DNA of 64,000 bases from Chitinophaga hostae. Its GTDB lineage: Bacteria > Bacteroidota > Bacteroidia > Chitinophagales > Chitinophagaceae. The stretch's first letter is position 1; every line of letters starts with the position of its first letter. A program made the position numbers and the translations under genes. Shown in pieces: positions 54,856 to 63,870 of this stretch. Under the pieces are notes generated by a model that saw nothing but the letters and a program-made list of their open reading frames with translations, searched no databases and was not told where the DNA came from. Location: the NCBI RefSeq assembly GCF_018224885.1, contig NZ_JAGTXB010000007.1, positions 186,001 through 250,000 of the forward strand. The letters are read 5' to 3'.

Positions 54856-55302
54856 CTACTCCCTTTCGTAAAAAATATAATCTGTTGCCAAAGGCTCCAG
54901 ACCATTTTGTTTGAATTCAGTGGCAATTTGCGCCCGGTGGTAAGTGGAATGATTGATGATATGAAATAATATCTCCCCGATCTTTTTGCTAAAGGGCTTC
55001 CCTTTAATTTTTGGATGGTTTATCATCTTCTCCAGGTCAAGTGTATCGATTATAAGTAATGTGTCTTCATAGTTTGCTTTATCAATATGCTTAAAATCCT
55101 GCATAGCATGAAGGTCCCAAATCCCGACGGCAGGCGCTCCTGGCTCAATCCGTTTATTCCAGATCTGGTGTGCGTTCAGGATATGGCTATAAAGCTTCAG
55201 CGCTTTTTCGGATGTTTTGTCCGGGTTGGCATTCATGGCCTCTGCCAGTTTTTGATTACAATGGTAGTTGTATTCAAATAACGCTTTAAAGAATGTTTTC
55301 AT
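54856..55302 (-). CDS. DinB-fold (DUF664-like) metal-dependent protein
   Basis: The 148-residue four-helix protein has the DinB/YfiT signature of three histidines: H in HILNAHQIW near residue 45, and the pair in HIINHSTYHRAQI near 115-120. The fold is used by bacillithiol or mycothiol transferases and by damage-induced proteins of unknown activity. It is unrelated to polymerase DinB despite the name. The gene is divergent from the ArsR gene, with the palindrome 55392-55415 between them. Confidence 0.87.
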   Translation of the reverse strand: MKTFFKALFEYNYHCNQKLAEAMNANPDKTSEKALKLYSHILNAHQIWNKRIEPGAPAVGIWDLHAMQDFKHIDKANYEDTLLIIDTLDLEKMINHPKIKGKPFSKKIGEILFHIINHSTYHRAQIATEFKQNGLEPLATDYIFYERE

Positions 55303-55391
55303 GGGTCGTTTTTATGCCTTCGGCAGTAATTGTTCTCAAAATAACAAAATCCCTGCCCGGATGGCATTTCATCGGTGTTCATTATTTTTTT

Positions 55392-55415
55392 ATAGAAACA
55401 TTTATATGTTTCTAT
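55392..55415. promoter_or_regulatory. Perfect palindrome, candidate ArsR operator
   Basis: ATAGAAACAT, 4 bases, ATGTTTCTAT form a perfect 10-4-10 inverted repeat, 45 bases upstream of the ArsR start and near a -7-like TACCTTTA (55427-55434). A related copy, ATAGAAACAT at 55777-55786 with a poorly matching right half, precedes the MFS gene. Autoregulation plus control of the exporter, and perhaps of the divergent DinB-fold gene, is inferred. Confidence 0.7.
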
Positions 55416-55459
55416 GTTTTTCCCCTTACCTTTACATCCGATTAAATCAGTTTCCGGAT

Positions 55460-55735
55460 ATGGACAACAAAAAATTCGAGAAAATATCCCGTGCATTGAG
55501 CGATGCCAGCAGGATTACCATCCTGCAGCATTTTAAGAAAAAGCAGGGATGTTTGTATTGTGCAGAGATAACCGACCTCCTGGAGCTTACCCAACCCTCT
55601 GTTTCCCACCACCTGAAACAGTTGGTAGATGCTGATTTGCTGATACCTGAAAAAGAAGGAAGAAACCTGAAGTACATTTTAAACCAGAAAGTACTGGGCG
55701 ATTACATCGACCGCCTTATTGCCTTAAAAGCATAA
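55460..55735 (+). CDS. ArsR-family transcriptional repressor
   Basis: The 91-residue winged-helix protein starts at MDNKKFEKISRALSDASRI. Upstream in-frame ATGs lie before the promoter and operator. The recognition helix is LTQPSVSHHLKQLVDADLL and the wing EKEGRNLKYIL. A CLYC pair (CLYCAEITDLL) near the first helices could be a metal or thiol sensor. It is followed at 76 bases by an MFS exporter with a partial copy of its operator in front, so the two are probably one regulated unit. Confidence 0.92.
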   Translation: MDNKKFEKISRALSDASRITILQHFKKKQGCLYCAEITDLLELTQPSVSHHLKQLVDADLLIPEKEGRNLKYILNQKVLGDYIDRLIALKA

Positions 55736-55776
55736 TTTTTTGAACGTTGATAATTTGTGCCCGTCTTCCTTAATAT

Positions 55777-55800
55777 ATAGAAACATTCAAATATTCAAAT
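55777..55800 (+). promoter_or_regulatory. Second, degenerate ArsR-type operator before the MFS gene
   Basis: ATAGAAACAT is identical to the left half of the 55392-55415 palindrome. The right half (ATATTCAAAT) matches 6 of 10 positions. It lies 11 bases before the MFS start. Confidence 0.5.
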
Positions 55801-55810
55801 CCGTAAATTA

Positions 55811-56998
55811 ATGAAAAAGTCGATCTACGCAATGGCTCTGGGGGCCTTCGGAATTATTACCACCGAATTCGGCGTAATAGGTGTACTGCCTAATCTTGCC
55901 AAGGTATTTGATGTTTCCCTGGAAACGGCGGGGTGGCTGTTAAGTGCATTTGCGCTAACGGTCGCCGTATCTTCCCCATTTATAACCGCCCTGACCACCA
56001 ATATCAACCGTAAGCTGCTGATGTCTTCCGTACTGGCGGTATTTGTGGTATCCAACCTCCTTTCTGCCTTCTCTCCCAACTTTACAGTATTGATGATTGC
56101 CCGTATACTGCCGGCATTTTTACACCCGCTGTTCTGGAATATTTCATTGGCGGCGGCGTTCAAGGAATCGGGCAGTAAGGCTGTATCTATCGTAATGTCG
56201 GGGGTTAGCATCGCCACGGTGATGGGTGTACCGATCACTACCTATGCGGCTGAATTTTTCAACAACTGGCAGGCCTCTTTTTTCCTCGCAAGTTTTGTTA
56301 GTTTGATCGCCTTTATAGGTTTGGTGCTTTTTGTACCGTCCATGCCCTCGCCCAGGAAAGCAGCAGGTGAAAGCAAATTGTACGTGTTAAAAAATCCGCA
56401 GCTATGGCTGAATCTCGTTTCTACTATCCTGATGCTGGCGGGTATGTTTTCAAGTTACGGTTACCTGGCCGCCTACCTGGAGAAGATCACGCATATGAAC
56501 GGCACCCAGGTAAGCCTGATGCTGCTGTTGTTTGGCGGCGCGGGCGTATTGGGTAACTGGATTACCGGTATTGCTTTAAGCAGGAACGTAATGCTTACTA
56601 CAAGAGTATTTTTCAGTCTGCTTATTGCAGTTCAGGTACTCGCCTATTTCTTTGGCGGTATTTTTATTCCAATGGTCATCATTCTTACCTTCTGGGGCGC
56701 CATTCATACCGGCGGGTTCATCATAGGCAATATCCGCTCCACACGCTCCGTACCGCATAGTGCCCTGGAGTTTGTGAACAGCCTGCTTACCTCCTGCTAT
56801 AACATCGGCATATCGTTGGGCACCATGCTGGGTGGCTTTATTATAGCCCGTTACGGTGTTCATCATGTTATCTGGATGAGTGCTGCATTGCTGGCGGTAA
56901 ACCTGGGTCTGAGCTTTGTTAATTTTGGAAAACAACACGCGGTAGCGGTTCCTGAAGCAGCAGAAGAAGAGCTGGCAGTTCCCCTCATGCACGCATAA
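55811..56998 (+). CDS. MFS exporter (DHA1-type, AraJ-like)
   Basis: The 395-residue protein has twelve predicted membrane helices and the early motif FGIITTEFGVIGVLPNLA of drug/arabinose-efflux DHA1 transporters, with a cytoplasmic loop after helix 6 (PSMPSPRKAAGESK). The likely role is proton-driven efflux of a small toxic compound or sugar. The ligand may be whatever the adjacent ArsR protein senses. It converges on the galactonate operon with 24 bases between stops. Confidence 0.9.
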   Translation: MKKSIYAMALGAFGIITTEFGVIGVLPNLAKVFDVSLETAGWLLSAFALTVAVSSPFITALTTNINRKLLMSSVLAVFVVSNLLSAFSPNFTVLMIARILPAFLHPLFWNISLAAAFKESGSKAVSIVMSGVSIATVMGVPITTYAAEFFNNWQASFFLASFVSLIAFIGLVLFVPSMPSPRKAAGESKLYVLKNPQLWLNLVSTILMLAGMFSSYGYLAAYLEKITHMNGTQVSLMLLLFGGAGVLGNWITGIALSRNVMLTTRVFFSLLIAVQVLAYFFGGIFIPMVIILTFWGAIHTGGFIIGNIRSTRSVPHSALEFVNSLLTSCYNIGISLGTMLGGFIIARYGVHHVIWMSAALLAVNLGLSFVNFGKQHAVAVPEAAEEELAVPLMHA

Positions 56999-57022
56999 AG
57001 CAGCCGGGAGAATGCTCTTCCG

Positions 57023-57982
57023 TTAATACAACGCCGGATTTGACATAACAGCCAGCTGTCCGCGTATCAGTGCATCATCGGCATCGATCACCGCCGCTAC
57101 CGGAATGTTCAACACCTGGCAGGCAATCGTGTAAAGCGGGGTATGCAGCGGTCCCGACACCAGGTACACCCGTACATTGACCGGTATGGCCTTCAGCTCC
57201 GTTCCTATGAGCAAACCACTTAAATAAAAACGGTTATGAGCAGGATCTATTTTTCTAAGTAACTGGTTAGTACGTACCATAAAGGCTGTATGCAGCAGGT
57301 TTCCCGATTGTGCTGCATACAGTCCTTTTGTAAAGCAGGCAAGGGAAGCCGGATCGTGCAATGCACCCTCATTGTTTATGGACGCAGCCAGGACGCTGTT
57401 GGAAGATAACAGGTCAAAAAATTCACCCGTCAGGAAAGTCTGGAAACGAACTACCTGGTGGTTGCTTACGATGATATGTTTGGGATGAGTACCCGGCATC
57501 AGCAAACATTGTTCGCCGGGCATGTCCGGCAGCCACGCTGCGCAGCCCACTGCCTTCGTTTCCTCGCCGCGCATCACATCGTCGTCACTGCAGGCGCCGG
57601 AGATAATAGTAAAACGGGAAAAGGTATGTATGGCCAGGTCTGTTCCACTCAATCGGAATGGTAATTCCCTGTAAGGCAGTTCTATCATACCTATGCTGGA
57701 AGATGCCATACCTGACAGCACTACAGGAACTTCCTGCAAAGGCATGCCTGTTTTTTCTTCCAATGCAGCTATCTGCCGGTTAATGAAGTCAGCAAAAAAT
57801 CCTTCCCGGGGTGCCGGTGTTTGTTGCCATTGCCGATAGGTGCGGGCAATACCGGTGTCTGATCTTTCATCCGCTATGATTGTTCCGCTTCCGGCTTCCA
57901 CCAGCCGCAGCCGGAAGGAGCTGGTGCCCCAGTCGCAGCTTAGGAAATGCGTCCTCTTTAATTTGTTATTCATCATCTTCAT
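57023..57982 (-). CDS. dgoK: 2-dehydro-3-deoxygalactonokinase
   Basis: The 319-residue kinase has the DgoK N-terminal phosphate motif FLSCDWGTSSFRLRLVEAG, then GMASSSIGM, MRGEETKAVG and LMPGTHPKHI, all characteristic of the family. It phosphorylates 2-dehydro-3-deoxy-galactonate with ATP, the second step of the galactonate pathway. The start overlaps the transporter stop by 17 bases. Last gene of the four-gene operon. Confidence 0.93.
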   Translation of the reverse strand: MKMMNNKLKRTHFLSCDWGTSSFRLRLVEAGSGTIIADERSDTGIARTYRQWQQTPAPREGFFADFINRQIAALEEKTGMPLQEVPVVLSGMASSSIGMIELPYRELPFRLSGTDLAIHTFSRFTIISGACSDDDVMRGEETKAVGCAAWLPDMPGEQCLLMPGTHPKHIIVSNHQVVRFQTFLTGEFFDLLSSNSVLAASINNEGALHDPASLACFTKGLYAAQSGNLLHTAFMVRTNQLLRKIDPAHNRFYLSGLLIGTELKAIPVNVRVYLVSGPLHTPLYTIACQVLNIPVAAVIDADDALIRGQLAVMSNPALY

Positions 57983-59255
57983 TTTTTATCCGCTCTACAT
58001 TTCCCACCAGGAAAATATATGAGCAGGCGCCCAACAATCCCAATACTGCCACAAACACCAGTGCAGGAGCAAAACTGCCCCCACTGGCCAGGAAACCTAT
58101 TGCAACCGGTACTACAATACCCGCCAGCTGACCAATAAAATTAAACACCCCACCGGTAAGATTAATGAGATGTTTAGGCGGCAGCGTTGACACAAATATC
58201 CAGGTGATGGAAGCAAAGCCAACCCCGAAAAAAGAAAGCGACATAAAAAAAATAATGAGCGCCGGCGTATGCACATAGTTAGCACCCAATATAAAAGCGG
58301 ATACCAGCAAGCCAATAATGATAGGCTGCTTGCGCGCTTTTGCAGGAGATACGCCTTTTTTTACCAGGTAATCAGATAAAAAACCGGAACACAAAATGCC
58401 TGTAAACGCCGCGAGATAAGGCACGGAAGCCCAATACCCTGATTTTATGAAATCGAGGTGGCGATAGTCGACCAGGTATTTTGGAAACCAGGTAAGAAAA
58501 AACCAGAGCGTAGCATTTACCGCAAACTGTCCGATATAAATGCCCCAGAGCTTGCGATAAGAAAGCACTGCTTTCAGGTCGGCCCAGCGAAAGGCGGCTT
58601 TCTTTTCCACCTGTTGCTTGTCCAGCAAGCCGCCACCGTTTTCTATATGCAGCAGCTCCGCTGTATTGACCGCTTTATGCTCCAGTGGATCCCTGTAAAA
58701 CAGGTACCATACAATGCCCCATATAATGCCAATCAGACCGGTTACCACAAACAGTCCTTTCCATCCTGCTTCCAGCTGGATCTTTGACAGCACCGGCATC
58801 AGGAAAGCCAGCCCCAGGAACTGGCCGGAGGTATATACCGCGATAGCGGAAGCCCGCTCATTGTCCGGGAACCAATTGCCCACTACCCGGTTGTTGATAG
58901 GAAAGGCGGGCGCTTCAAACACACCGGTTGCCATACGCAAACCAAAAAGAGAAGTAAAGCCTTTTGCAAATCCCTGCATCACGGTGATAAACGACCAGGC
59001 AATAAGACTGAAGGTATACATGATGCGCGGACTGAAACGGTTCACCAATATTCCACCCGGTACCTGGAAGGCCAGGTAGGTCCAGCTGAAGGCAGAAAAG
59101 ATCAATCCAAGTTGCACCGGGCTGAATTTAAATTCTTTATCTATTTCAGACGCGGCTACTGCCAGGTTGCTCCTGTCCATGTAGTTGATCACTACATTCA
59201 CAAATACCAGGAACAATATCCGGTAACGTATTTTTGTTGGTTGTACTACGCGCAT
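57966..59255 (-). CDS. MFS galactonate/hexuronate-type transporter
   Basis: The 429-residue transporter belongs to the anion:cation symporter group (ExuT/DgoT/GarP): VNYMDRSNLAVA-like VINYMDRSNLAVAAS in helix 1, FSAFSWTYLAFQVPGG in helix 2 and the charged NRFSPRIMY loop. Twelve helices. Given its place between the dehydratase and kinase genes it should import D-galactonate (DgoT role), inferred from context. Confidence 0.9.
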   Translation of the reverse strand: MRVVQPTKIRYRILFLVFVNVVINYMDRSNLAVAASEIDKEFKFSPVQLGLIFSAFSWTYLAFQVPGGILVNRFSPRIMYTFSLIAWSFITVMQGFAKGFTSLFGLRMATGVFEAPAFPINNRVVGNWFPDNERASAIAVYTSGQFLGLAFLMPVLSKIQLEAGWKGLFVVTGLIGIIWGIVWYLFYRDPLEHKAVNTAELLHIENGGGLLDKQQVEKKAAFRWADLKAVLSYRKLWGIYIGQFAVNATLWFFLTWFPKYLVDYRHLDFIKSGYWASVPYLAAFTGILCSGFLSDYLVKKGVSPAKARKQPIIIGLLVSAFILGANYVHTPALIIFFMSLSFFGVGFASITWIFVSTLPPKHLINLTGGVFNFIGQLAGIVVPVAIGFLASGGSFAPALVFVAVLGLLGACSYIFLVGNVERIKNEDDE

Positions 59256-59276
59256 GTTTCAGTTGCAAAGTTGTGT

Positions 59277-60425
59277 TTACCATTCTGCCACACTGCCATC
59301 TGTATGCCGCCATACCGGGTTATGCCAGTTATGTCCTTCCCCGGCCATTTTTCTTACATGCGCTTCGTTGATTTCTATGCCCAGCCCCGGTTTGGAAGGA
59401 ATATCAACATAACCATCCTTGTACTGGAACACAGTTTTGTCCGTGAGATAGTCCAACAGATCACTGCCCTGGTTATAGTGGATGCCCAAACTTTGCTCCT
59501 GTATAAACGCGTTGTGGCAGGTAGCATCCACCTGCAAACAGGCCGCGAGCGCAATGGGCCCCAGCGGGCAATGCAGTGCTGCCGCCACATCGAACGCCTC
59601 GGCCATAGAAAGAATCTTTTTGCATTCGGTGATACCACCCGCATGGGACACATCGGGCTGAATGATATCAGCGTAGCCATCTTTCAACAATGTTTTAAAC
59701 TGCCATTTGGAAAACATACGTTCGCCGGTGGCAATAGGAATAGCTACATGCTGTGCTATTTCGCGCAGGTCTTCATTATTTTCCGGCAGTACCGGTTCCT
59801 CAATAAACATTGGACGGAAGGGTTCCAGCTCTTTGGCCAGTATTTTAGCCATGGGCTTGTGTACCCGGCCATGAAAATCTATACCGATACCTATTCCCGG
59901 GCCAACCGCTTCCCTTACGGCGGCAATACGTTGAATGGCGGCATCTATTTTTTCATAGCTGTCTACATATTGCAGTTCTTCCGTAGCGTTCATCTTTACT
60001 GCCAGAAACCCCTGCTCCTTCATTTTACGGGCGGCGGTGCCTACTTCAGAAGGGCGATCGCCGCCAATCCAGGAATAGACTTTAATATTATCCCTTGCTT
60101 TGCCTCCCATTAACTGGTAAACAGGCGCGTTGTGATATTTTCCTTTGATATCCCACAGCGCCTGGTCGATACCGGCAATCGCGCTCATGAGAATGGGGCC
60201 GCCGCGATAGAAGCCGGCCCTGTACATCATGTTCCAGTGATCTTCGATATGCATGGGATCTTTTCCCAACAGGAATTCCATGAGCTCGTCCACCGCAGCT
60301 TTTACAGTAGCCGCTTTACCTTCAATGACAGGCTCTCCCCAGCCAATAATACCTTCGTCCGTTTCTATTTTCAGGAACAGCCAACGGGGCGGAACCTGGA
60401 ACAGTTCGTAGCTTTTTATTTTCAT
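59277..60425 (-). CDS. dgoD: D-galactonate dehydratase
   Basis: The 382-residue enolase-superfamily enzyme (ATG at 60425; earlier in-frame codons overlap the upstream gene) has D183, E209 and E235 as magnesium ligands and H185 and H285 as acid/base residues, in [28 protein letters not shown] and HCPLGP. The numbering agrees with that which I recall for the E. coli enzyme. It converts D-galactonate to 2-dehydro-3-deoxy-galactonate, the first step after uptake. Confidence 0.95.
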   Translation of the reverse strand: MKIKSYELFQVPPRWLFLKIETDEGIIGWGEPVIEGKAATVKAAVDELMEFLLGKDPMHIEDHWNMMYRAGFYRGGPILMSAIAGIDQALWDIKGKYHNAPVYQLMGGKARDNIKVYSWIGGDRPSEVGTAARKMKEQGFLAVKMNATEELQYVDSYEKIDAAIQRIAAVREAVGPGIGIGIDFHGRVHKPMAKILAKELEPFRPMFIEEPVLPENNEDLREIAQHVAIPIATGERMFSKWQFKTLLKDGYADIIQPDVSHAGGITECKKILSMAEAFDVAAALHCPLGPIALAACLQVDATCHNAFIQEQSLGIHYNQGSDLLDYLTDKTVFQYKDGYVDIPSKPGLGIEINEAHVRKMAGEGHNWHNPVWRHTDGSVAEW

Positions 60426-60435
60426 AACATGATTT

Positions 60436-61059
60436 TTAGGATTGAATAGCGCGGATAAATTGCTGCGATTTTTGGGTGAGCTGTTGCAGGTATTCCGGCG
60501 TAAGCGCGGCTTTGGCATTTACCAGCGCACTGCCAATACCAAAGCCGGCAGCTCCGGCCTTCTGGAAATCGCTGATATTTTCCGGCGTAATACCACCGGT
60601 GGGCAGCAGGTGTATTTTGGGCAGCGGCGCTAAAATATCCTTGATATAGGCGGCAGAAGTAGCCGGGAATACCTTTATCATATCGGCTCCCTGCTTATAG
60701 GCAGCAAAAATTTCTGTAGCAGTGTATGCGCCCGGTATACTCACCATACCCAGGTCCCGGGCTGTTTTGATCACTTCCGGTTCCAGTATGGGGGAAAGTA
60801 TGAAACGCGCTCCCGCTGCGGCCGCGGCCCTGGCCGTATTGGCATCCAGCACGGTGCCGGCACCTATTATCATTTTATCGCCCATCCTGGCAGCCACCTC
60901 TTTGATAACTGCCAATGGCTCTTCCGAGTTCATAGTTACCTCCAACAACCGGATACCGCCTGCGTACATGGCTTCTGCAATCGGTAATACATCCGCCGGT
61001 GGTACGCCCCGGACAATGGCAATGATTTTATGTGTTAATATCTGAGAAAGTGTAGACAT
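60436..61059 (-). CDS. dgoA: KDPGal/KDPG aldolase
   Basis: The 207-residue class I aldolase has E40 ([10 protein letters not shown]) and the Schiff-base lysine K129 in DMIKVFPA, with GAGTVL and the phosphate-binding GGI near residue 155. It cleaves 6-phospho-2-dehydro-3-deoxygalactonate to pyruvate and glyceraldehyde 3-phosphate, completing the pathway. KDPG activity (Eda) is also possible. First gene of the operon. A TATCTTTC -7-like box lies on the reverse strand at 61087-61094. Confidence 0.92.
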   Translation of the reverse strand: MSTLSQILTHKIIAIVRGVPPADVLPIAEAMYAGGIRLLEVTMNSEEPLAVIKEVAARMGDKMIIGAGTVLDANTARAAAAAGARFILSPILEPEVIKTARDLGMVSIPGAYTATEIFAAYKQGADMIKVFPATSAAYIKDILAPLPKIHLLPTGGITPENISDFQKAGAAGFGIGSALVNAKAALTPEYLQQLTQKSQQFIRAIQS

Positions 61060-61062
61060 GGA

Positions 61063-61099
61063 ATTTCTATCTGTGATTGATGGAAAGAAAGATAGAAAT
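61063..61099. promoter_or_regulatory. Inverted repeat over the galactonate operon promoter
   Basis: ATTTCTATC (61063-071) and GATAGAAAT (61091-099) are perfect 9-base inverted repeats 28 bases apart. The right arm overlaps the putative -7 box (61087-61094) of the operon, as a repressor site would. Confidence 0.5.
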
Positions 61100-61149
61100 A
61101 AATAAGTGTATTTTCAACATTTCTCATTCGCAACGCCGCTGTTAATTAA

Positions 61150-62091
61150 TCACGCCTTCAGTGCCGGCGCCAGTATCCGCTGTATAGTAGCCGTTTTCAG
61201 CTCTTTGCCAATAAACACCAGCGTCGACTTTGGCACTTCTTCCCCCCAGTCACCCGCGGGCAATATACTCAGGTACTTCCCGGTAGATTGCACCAGCAAC
61301 CTGTCGTTGCTGCCCGTTACCCTGATATATCCTTTAATACGGTATAACTGATCTGGATAGGCATTACAGTGAAAATCCAGCACAAACATCAGCATATTCA
61401 GATCAAAGGCGGCCGGTGATTCAAACAAAACTGTATTCACTTTATGGGGCGATTTTACAGGCGGAATAGTAATACCCGGTACCAGCGGCTTTTCCGGGAA
61501 CTGCCATGTATTAAAGGCTACCGTTCCGTTTTCTGAAGTAGTGAGGTAAGCCAATGGATTCATTTGTTCCAGCTGCTGCGACAAAAAGATCAGCTGCGGC
61601 ACTGCCAGGTGTTTTATTTTGTTGATAATAATCACATCAGCACAGGCAATCTGTTTGCCCGTTTCCGGTACCTGCTGCAGGCGCTCAAATACATTTTCCG
61701 CATCAGCTATACAGATGGTGCTCGCCAGGCTATAGTGCCGTTTCACATCCGGAATATGAAACATACCGATAATATTGCCCACATCGGCAATGCCGGTGGT
61801 TTCAATAAAAACGTGATCCGGGCGTGTTTCCAGTCGAAGTATACTCCCCAGTACTTCCATCAGGTCATTGTCGAGCGAACAACAGATACAGCCACTGGTT
61901 AACTCGTAGAGATGATCTATTTTTTCCGCGATCAAACCGGCATCGATATTCACTTTTCCAAACTCATTCTCGATAACAATGTTCCGGTAATTTTTCAGCT
62001 GCGACAACAAACTATTAAGGATGGTTGTTTTTCCCGCTCCCAGGAAGCCGGTTAGAATATATACTTTTATCGGTTTAATTTCTTTCATCAT
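61150..62091 (-). CDS. G3E-family GTPase (CobW/COG0523), metal chaperone type
   Basis: The 313-residue protein has the P-loop GFLGAGKT (15-22), ENEFGKVNID (switch 1), the metal-binding CxCC as G67-C-I-C-C71, the DHVFIETTG Walker B region and NKIKH. The C-terminal CobW_C domain is about 195-300. COG0523 proteins deliver zinc or other metals to client enzymes under metal shortage. It overlaps the lgt gene and lies behind a Zur-like palindrome, pointing to zinc. Confidence 0.92.
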   Translation of the reverse strand: MMKEIKPIKVYILTGFLGAGKTTILNSLLSQLKNYRNIVIENEFGKVNIDAGLIAEKIDHLYELTSGCICCSLDNDLMEVLGSILRLETRPDHVFIETTGIADVGNIIGMFHIPDVKRHYSLASTICIADAENVFERLQQVPETGKQIACADVIIINKIKHLAVPQLIFLSQQLEQMNPLAYLTTSENGTVAFNTWQFPEKPLVPGITIPPVKSPHKVNTVLFESPAAFDLNMLMFVLDFHCNAYPDQLYRIKGYIRVTGSNDRLLVQSTGKYLSILPAGDWGEEVPKSTLVFIGKELKTATIQRILAPALKA

Positions 62092-62896
62092 ATCTCTTAT
62101 AAAAATTTAAAAAATAAATGCCCAGCGCTATCAGCGGTATGCTCAGCAGCTGCCCCATATTCAGCAGGTATCCTCTCTCAAACGCTACCTGGTTCTCTTT
62201 TATAAATTCTATGATAAACCGCGCACTGAATACGGCGATTAACAGGCAGCCAAACAGGCGGCCCGGCTTCACAAAGGGCGTTCGCTTTTTATAGTGGTAA
62301 AACAGCCAGCAGAAGATGAGCGCGTAAGATAGCGCTTCGTACAGCTGCGCCGGATGGCGGGGTTGTGCATCTACCCGCGTAAACACCACGGCCCAGGGCA
62401 GCATAGCCGGTATGCCGATGATCTCTGAGTTAAAAAAATTGCCCACGCGGATAAAACATCCTGCCAGCGGCACTACAATGGCCAGCCGGTCCAGCAGCGA
62501 GATAAAAGGCGTCCGGTAACGGAAACTGAACAACAGGGCCGCGAGTAAAATGCCGATAGCGGCGCCATGACTGGCCAGTCCCTGGTAACCCGTAAATTCA
62601 ACATGTCCTTCCGTAAAAGTAAAAGGCAGGAATATCTCCCAAAGATGATATTTGTAGTATGCAAAATCATAAAAGAAACAATGCCCCAGCCTGGCTCCCA
62701 GCAGCGTGCCCGTAATGATATATATCAACAGCCGGTCCAGCGTTTCACGGGAGCGGTGCTCTTCGCGGAACACATACCGCAATAGCAGGTAGGCACCGGT
62801 AAAGGCCAGCATGAAACCAATGCTGTAATACCTTAACGCAAAACCGCCGATATGGAAAATTTCCGGGGCAATACCCCATTTTATAAATAATATCAT
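62075..62896 (-). CDS. lgt: Prolipoprotein diacylglyceryl transferase
   Basis: The 273-residue membrane enzyme (ATG at 62896 chosen since MILFIKWGIAPEIFHIGGFALRY matches family starts and the palindrome lies just upstream of it) has the Lgt motifs SHGAAIGI, RVGNFFNSEIIG (for the GRIGNFINGE signature) and RHPAQLYEAL, with seven membrane segments. It transfers diacylglycerol to the lipobox cysteine of prolipoproteins. Co-transcription with a G3E GTPase is unusual and suggests a stress-specific second copy, if another lgt exists. Confidence 0.93.
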   Translation of the reverse strand: MILFIKWGIAPEIFHIGGFALRYYSIGFMLAFTGAYLLLRYVFREEHRSRETLDRLLIYIITGTLLGARLGHCFFYDFAYYKYHLWEIFLPFTFTEGHVEFTGYQGLASHGAAIGILLAALLFSFRYRTPFISLLDRLAIVVPLAGCFIRVGNFFNSEIIGIPAMLPWAVVFTRVDAQPRHPAQLYEALSYALIFCWLFYHYKKRTPFVKPGRLFGCLLIAVFSARFIIEFIKENQVAFERGYLLNMGQLLSIPLIALGIYFLNFYKRYDERN

Positions 62897-62916
62897 TTTG
62901 TTGGCAGGCTTAAAAA

Positions 62917-62931
62917 TGCAACAATGTTGCA
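62917..62931. promoter_or_regulatory. Zur-like palindrome upstream of lgt and the GTPase gene
   Basis: TGCAACA, one base, TGTTGCA is a perfect 15-base palindrome, 21 bases upstream of the lgt start, followed by a half-related TGCAAAC. It has the form of Fur/Zur-family sites. The COG0523 gene in the operon favours Zur. Confidence 0.6.
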
Positions 62932-63014
62932 CAAATGCAAACATACCTAAAAAAATAATGCGCTCCGTACTGCATTTATAAATAACTGTTTCATCAAATT
63001 CCAACATGAAATTC

Positions 63015-63022
63015 TACCTTTG
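63015..63022 (+). promoter_or_regulatory. Putative -7 box of the MBL hydrolase gene
   Basis: TACCTTTG is a full match to TAnnTTTG and ends 5 bases before the ATG at 63028, implying a leaderless or nearly leaderless transcript. Confidence 0.6.
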
Positions 63023-63027
63023 CCGAC

Positions 63028-63870
63028 ATGTCGTTGTTTATTACATCATTGAATTCGGGAAGTAACGGGAACTGTTATTACATTGGTAACGACAGTGAGG
63101 CAGTATTAGTGGATGCGGGTATCTCCTGCAGGGAAACGGAAAAAAGAATGGCCCGCCTGGGTCTTACAATGACGAAAGTAAAAGCAATATTTATTTCGCA
63201 CGAACATATTGATCATATACGGGGGGTAACGGTGCTGGCAAAAAAATACCGGCTGCCGGTATATATTACCCGGGCAACCCTTACACATGGAGGGCTTACC
63301 CTGGAAGAGCAACTGGTCATGTCATTCAATCCCTACGAACCGGTACAGGTAGGCGACCTTTCCATTACGGCATTCCCCAAGCATCACGATGCTTCGGAGC
63401 CTCACAGCTTTATTGTAACCGGTAACACTGTTACGATCGGCATATTTACCGACATCGGAGCGCCCTGCGAACATGTGATCCATCATTTTAAACAATGCCA
63501 TGCCGCTTTCCTGGAGGCCAACTACGATGAACAAATGCTCGACAAAGGCAGGTACCCTTACTACCTGAAGAATCGTATCCGCGGCGGAAAAGGTCACTTA
63601 TCCAATACGCAGGCGCTGGAAATATTCAATACCTGGCGTCCACCGTTTATGAGCCTGTTGCTGCTGGCCCACCTGTCAAGGGATAACAACAACCCAACCC
63701 TGGTGCAGGAACTTTTCGACCAGCATGCCAACGGGGTTCAAATCGTGGTAGCCTCCCGTTTCGGGGAAACACCCGTATATCGTATCATTCCTACAAACTC
63801 TGCGGATACCACTGCAACAATGCCGTTATCAAGAGCCATAGCGGAAGTCCCACCAGGAAAACTATTTTGA
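63028..63870 (+). CDS. MBL-fold hydrolase (WalJ/YycJ-like)
   Basis: The 280-residue protein has the metallo-beta-lactamase metal motif H58-E-H60-I-D62-H63 in ISHEHIDHIRG, GSNGNCYYIG near the N-terminus, PHSFIVTG and FTDIGAP for strand/metal positions, and EANYDEQML. Its length and motifs match the YycJ/WalJ branch, thought to act as a nuclease-type hydrolase in DNA replication stress. Its last 80 bases overlap, on the other strand, the end of another gene. Confidence 0.88.
   Translation: MSLFITSLNSGSNGNCYYIGNDSEAVLVDAGISCRETEKRMARLGLTMTKVKAIFISHEHIDHIRGVTVLAKKYRLPVYITRATLTHGGLTLEEQLVMSFNPYEPVQVGDLSITAFPKHHDASEPHSFIVTGNTVTIGIFTDIGAPCEHVIHHFKQCHAAFLEANYDEQMLDKGRYPYYLKNRIRGGKGHLSNTQALEIFNTWRPPFMSLLLLAHLSRDNNNPTLVQELFDQHANGVQIVVASRFGETPVYRIIPTNSADTTATMPLSRAIAEVPPGKLF

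Noticed and set aside
54856..55302. DinB as a second DNA polymerase IV
   Set aside because: The protein is a 148-residue four-helix histidine-site fold, unrelated to Y-family polymerases.
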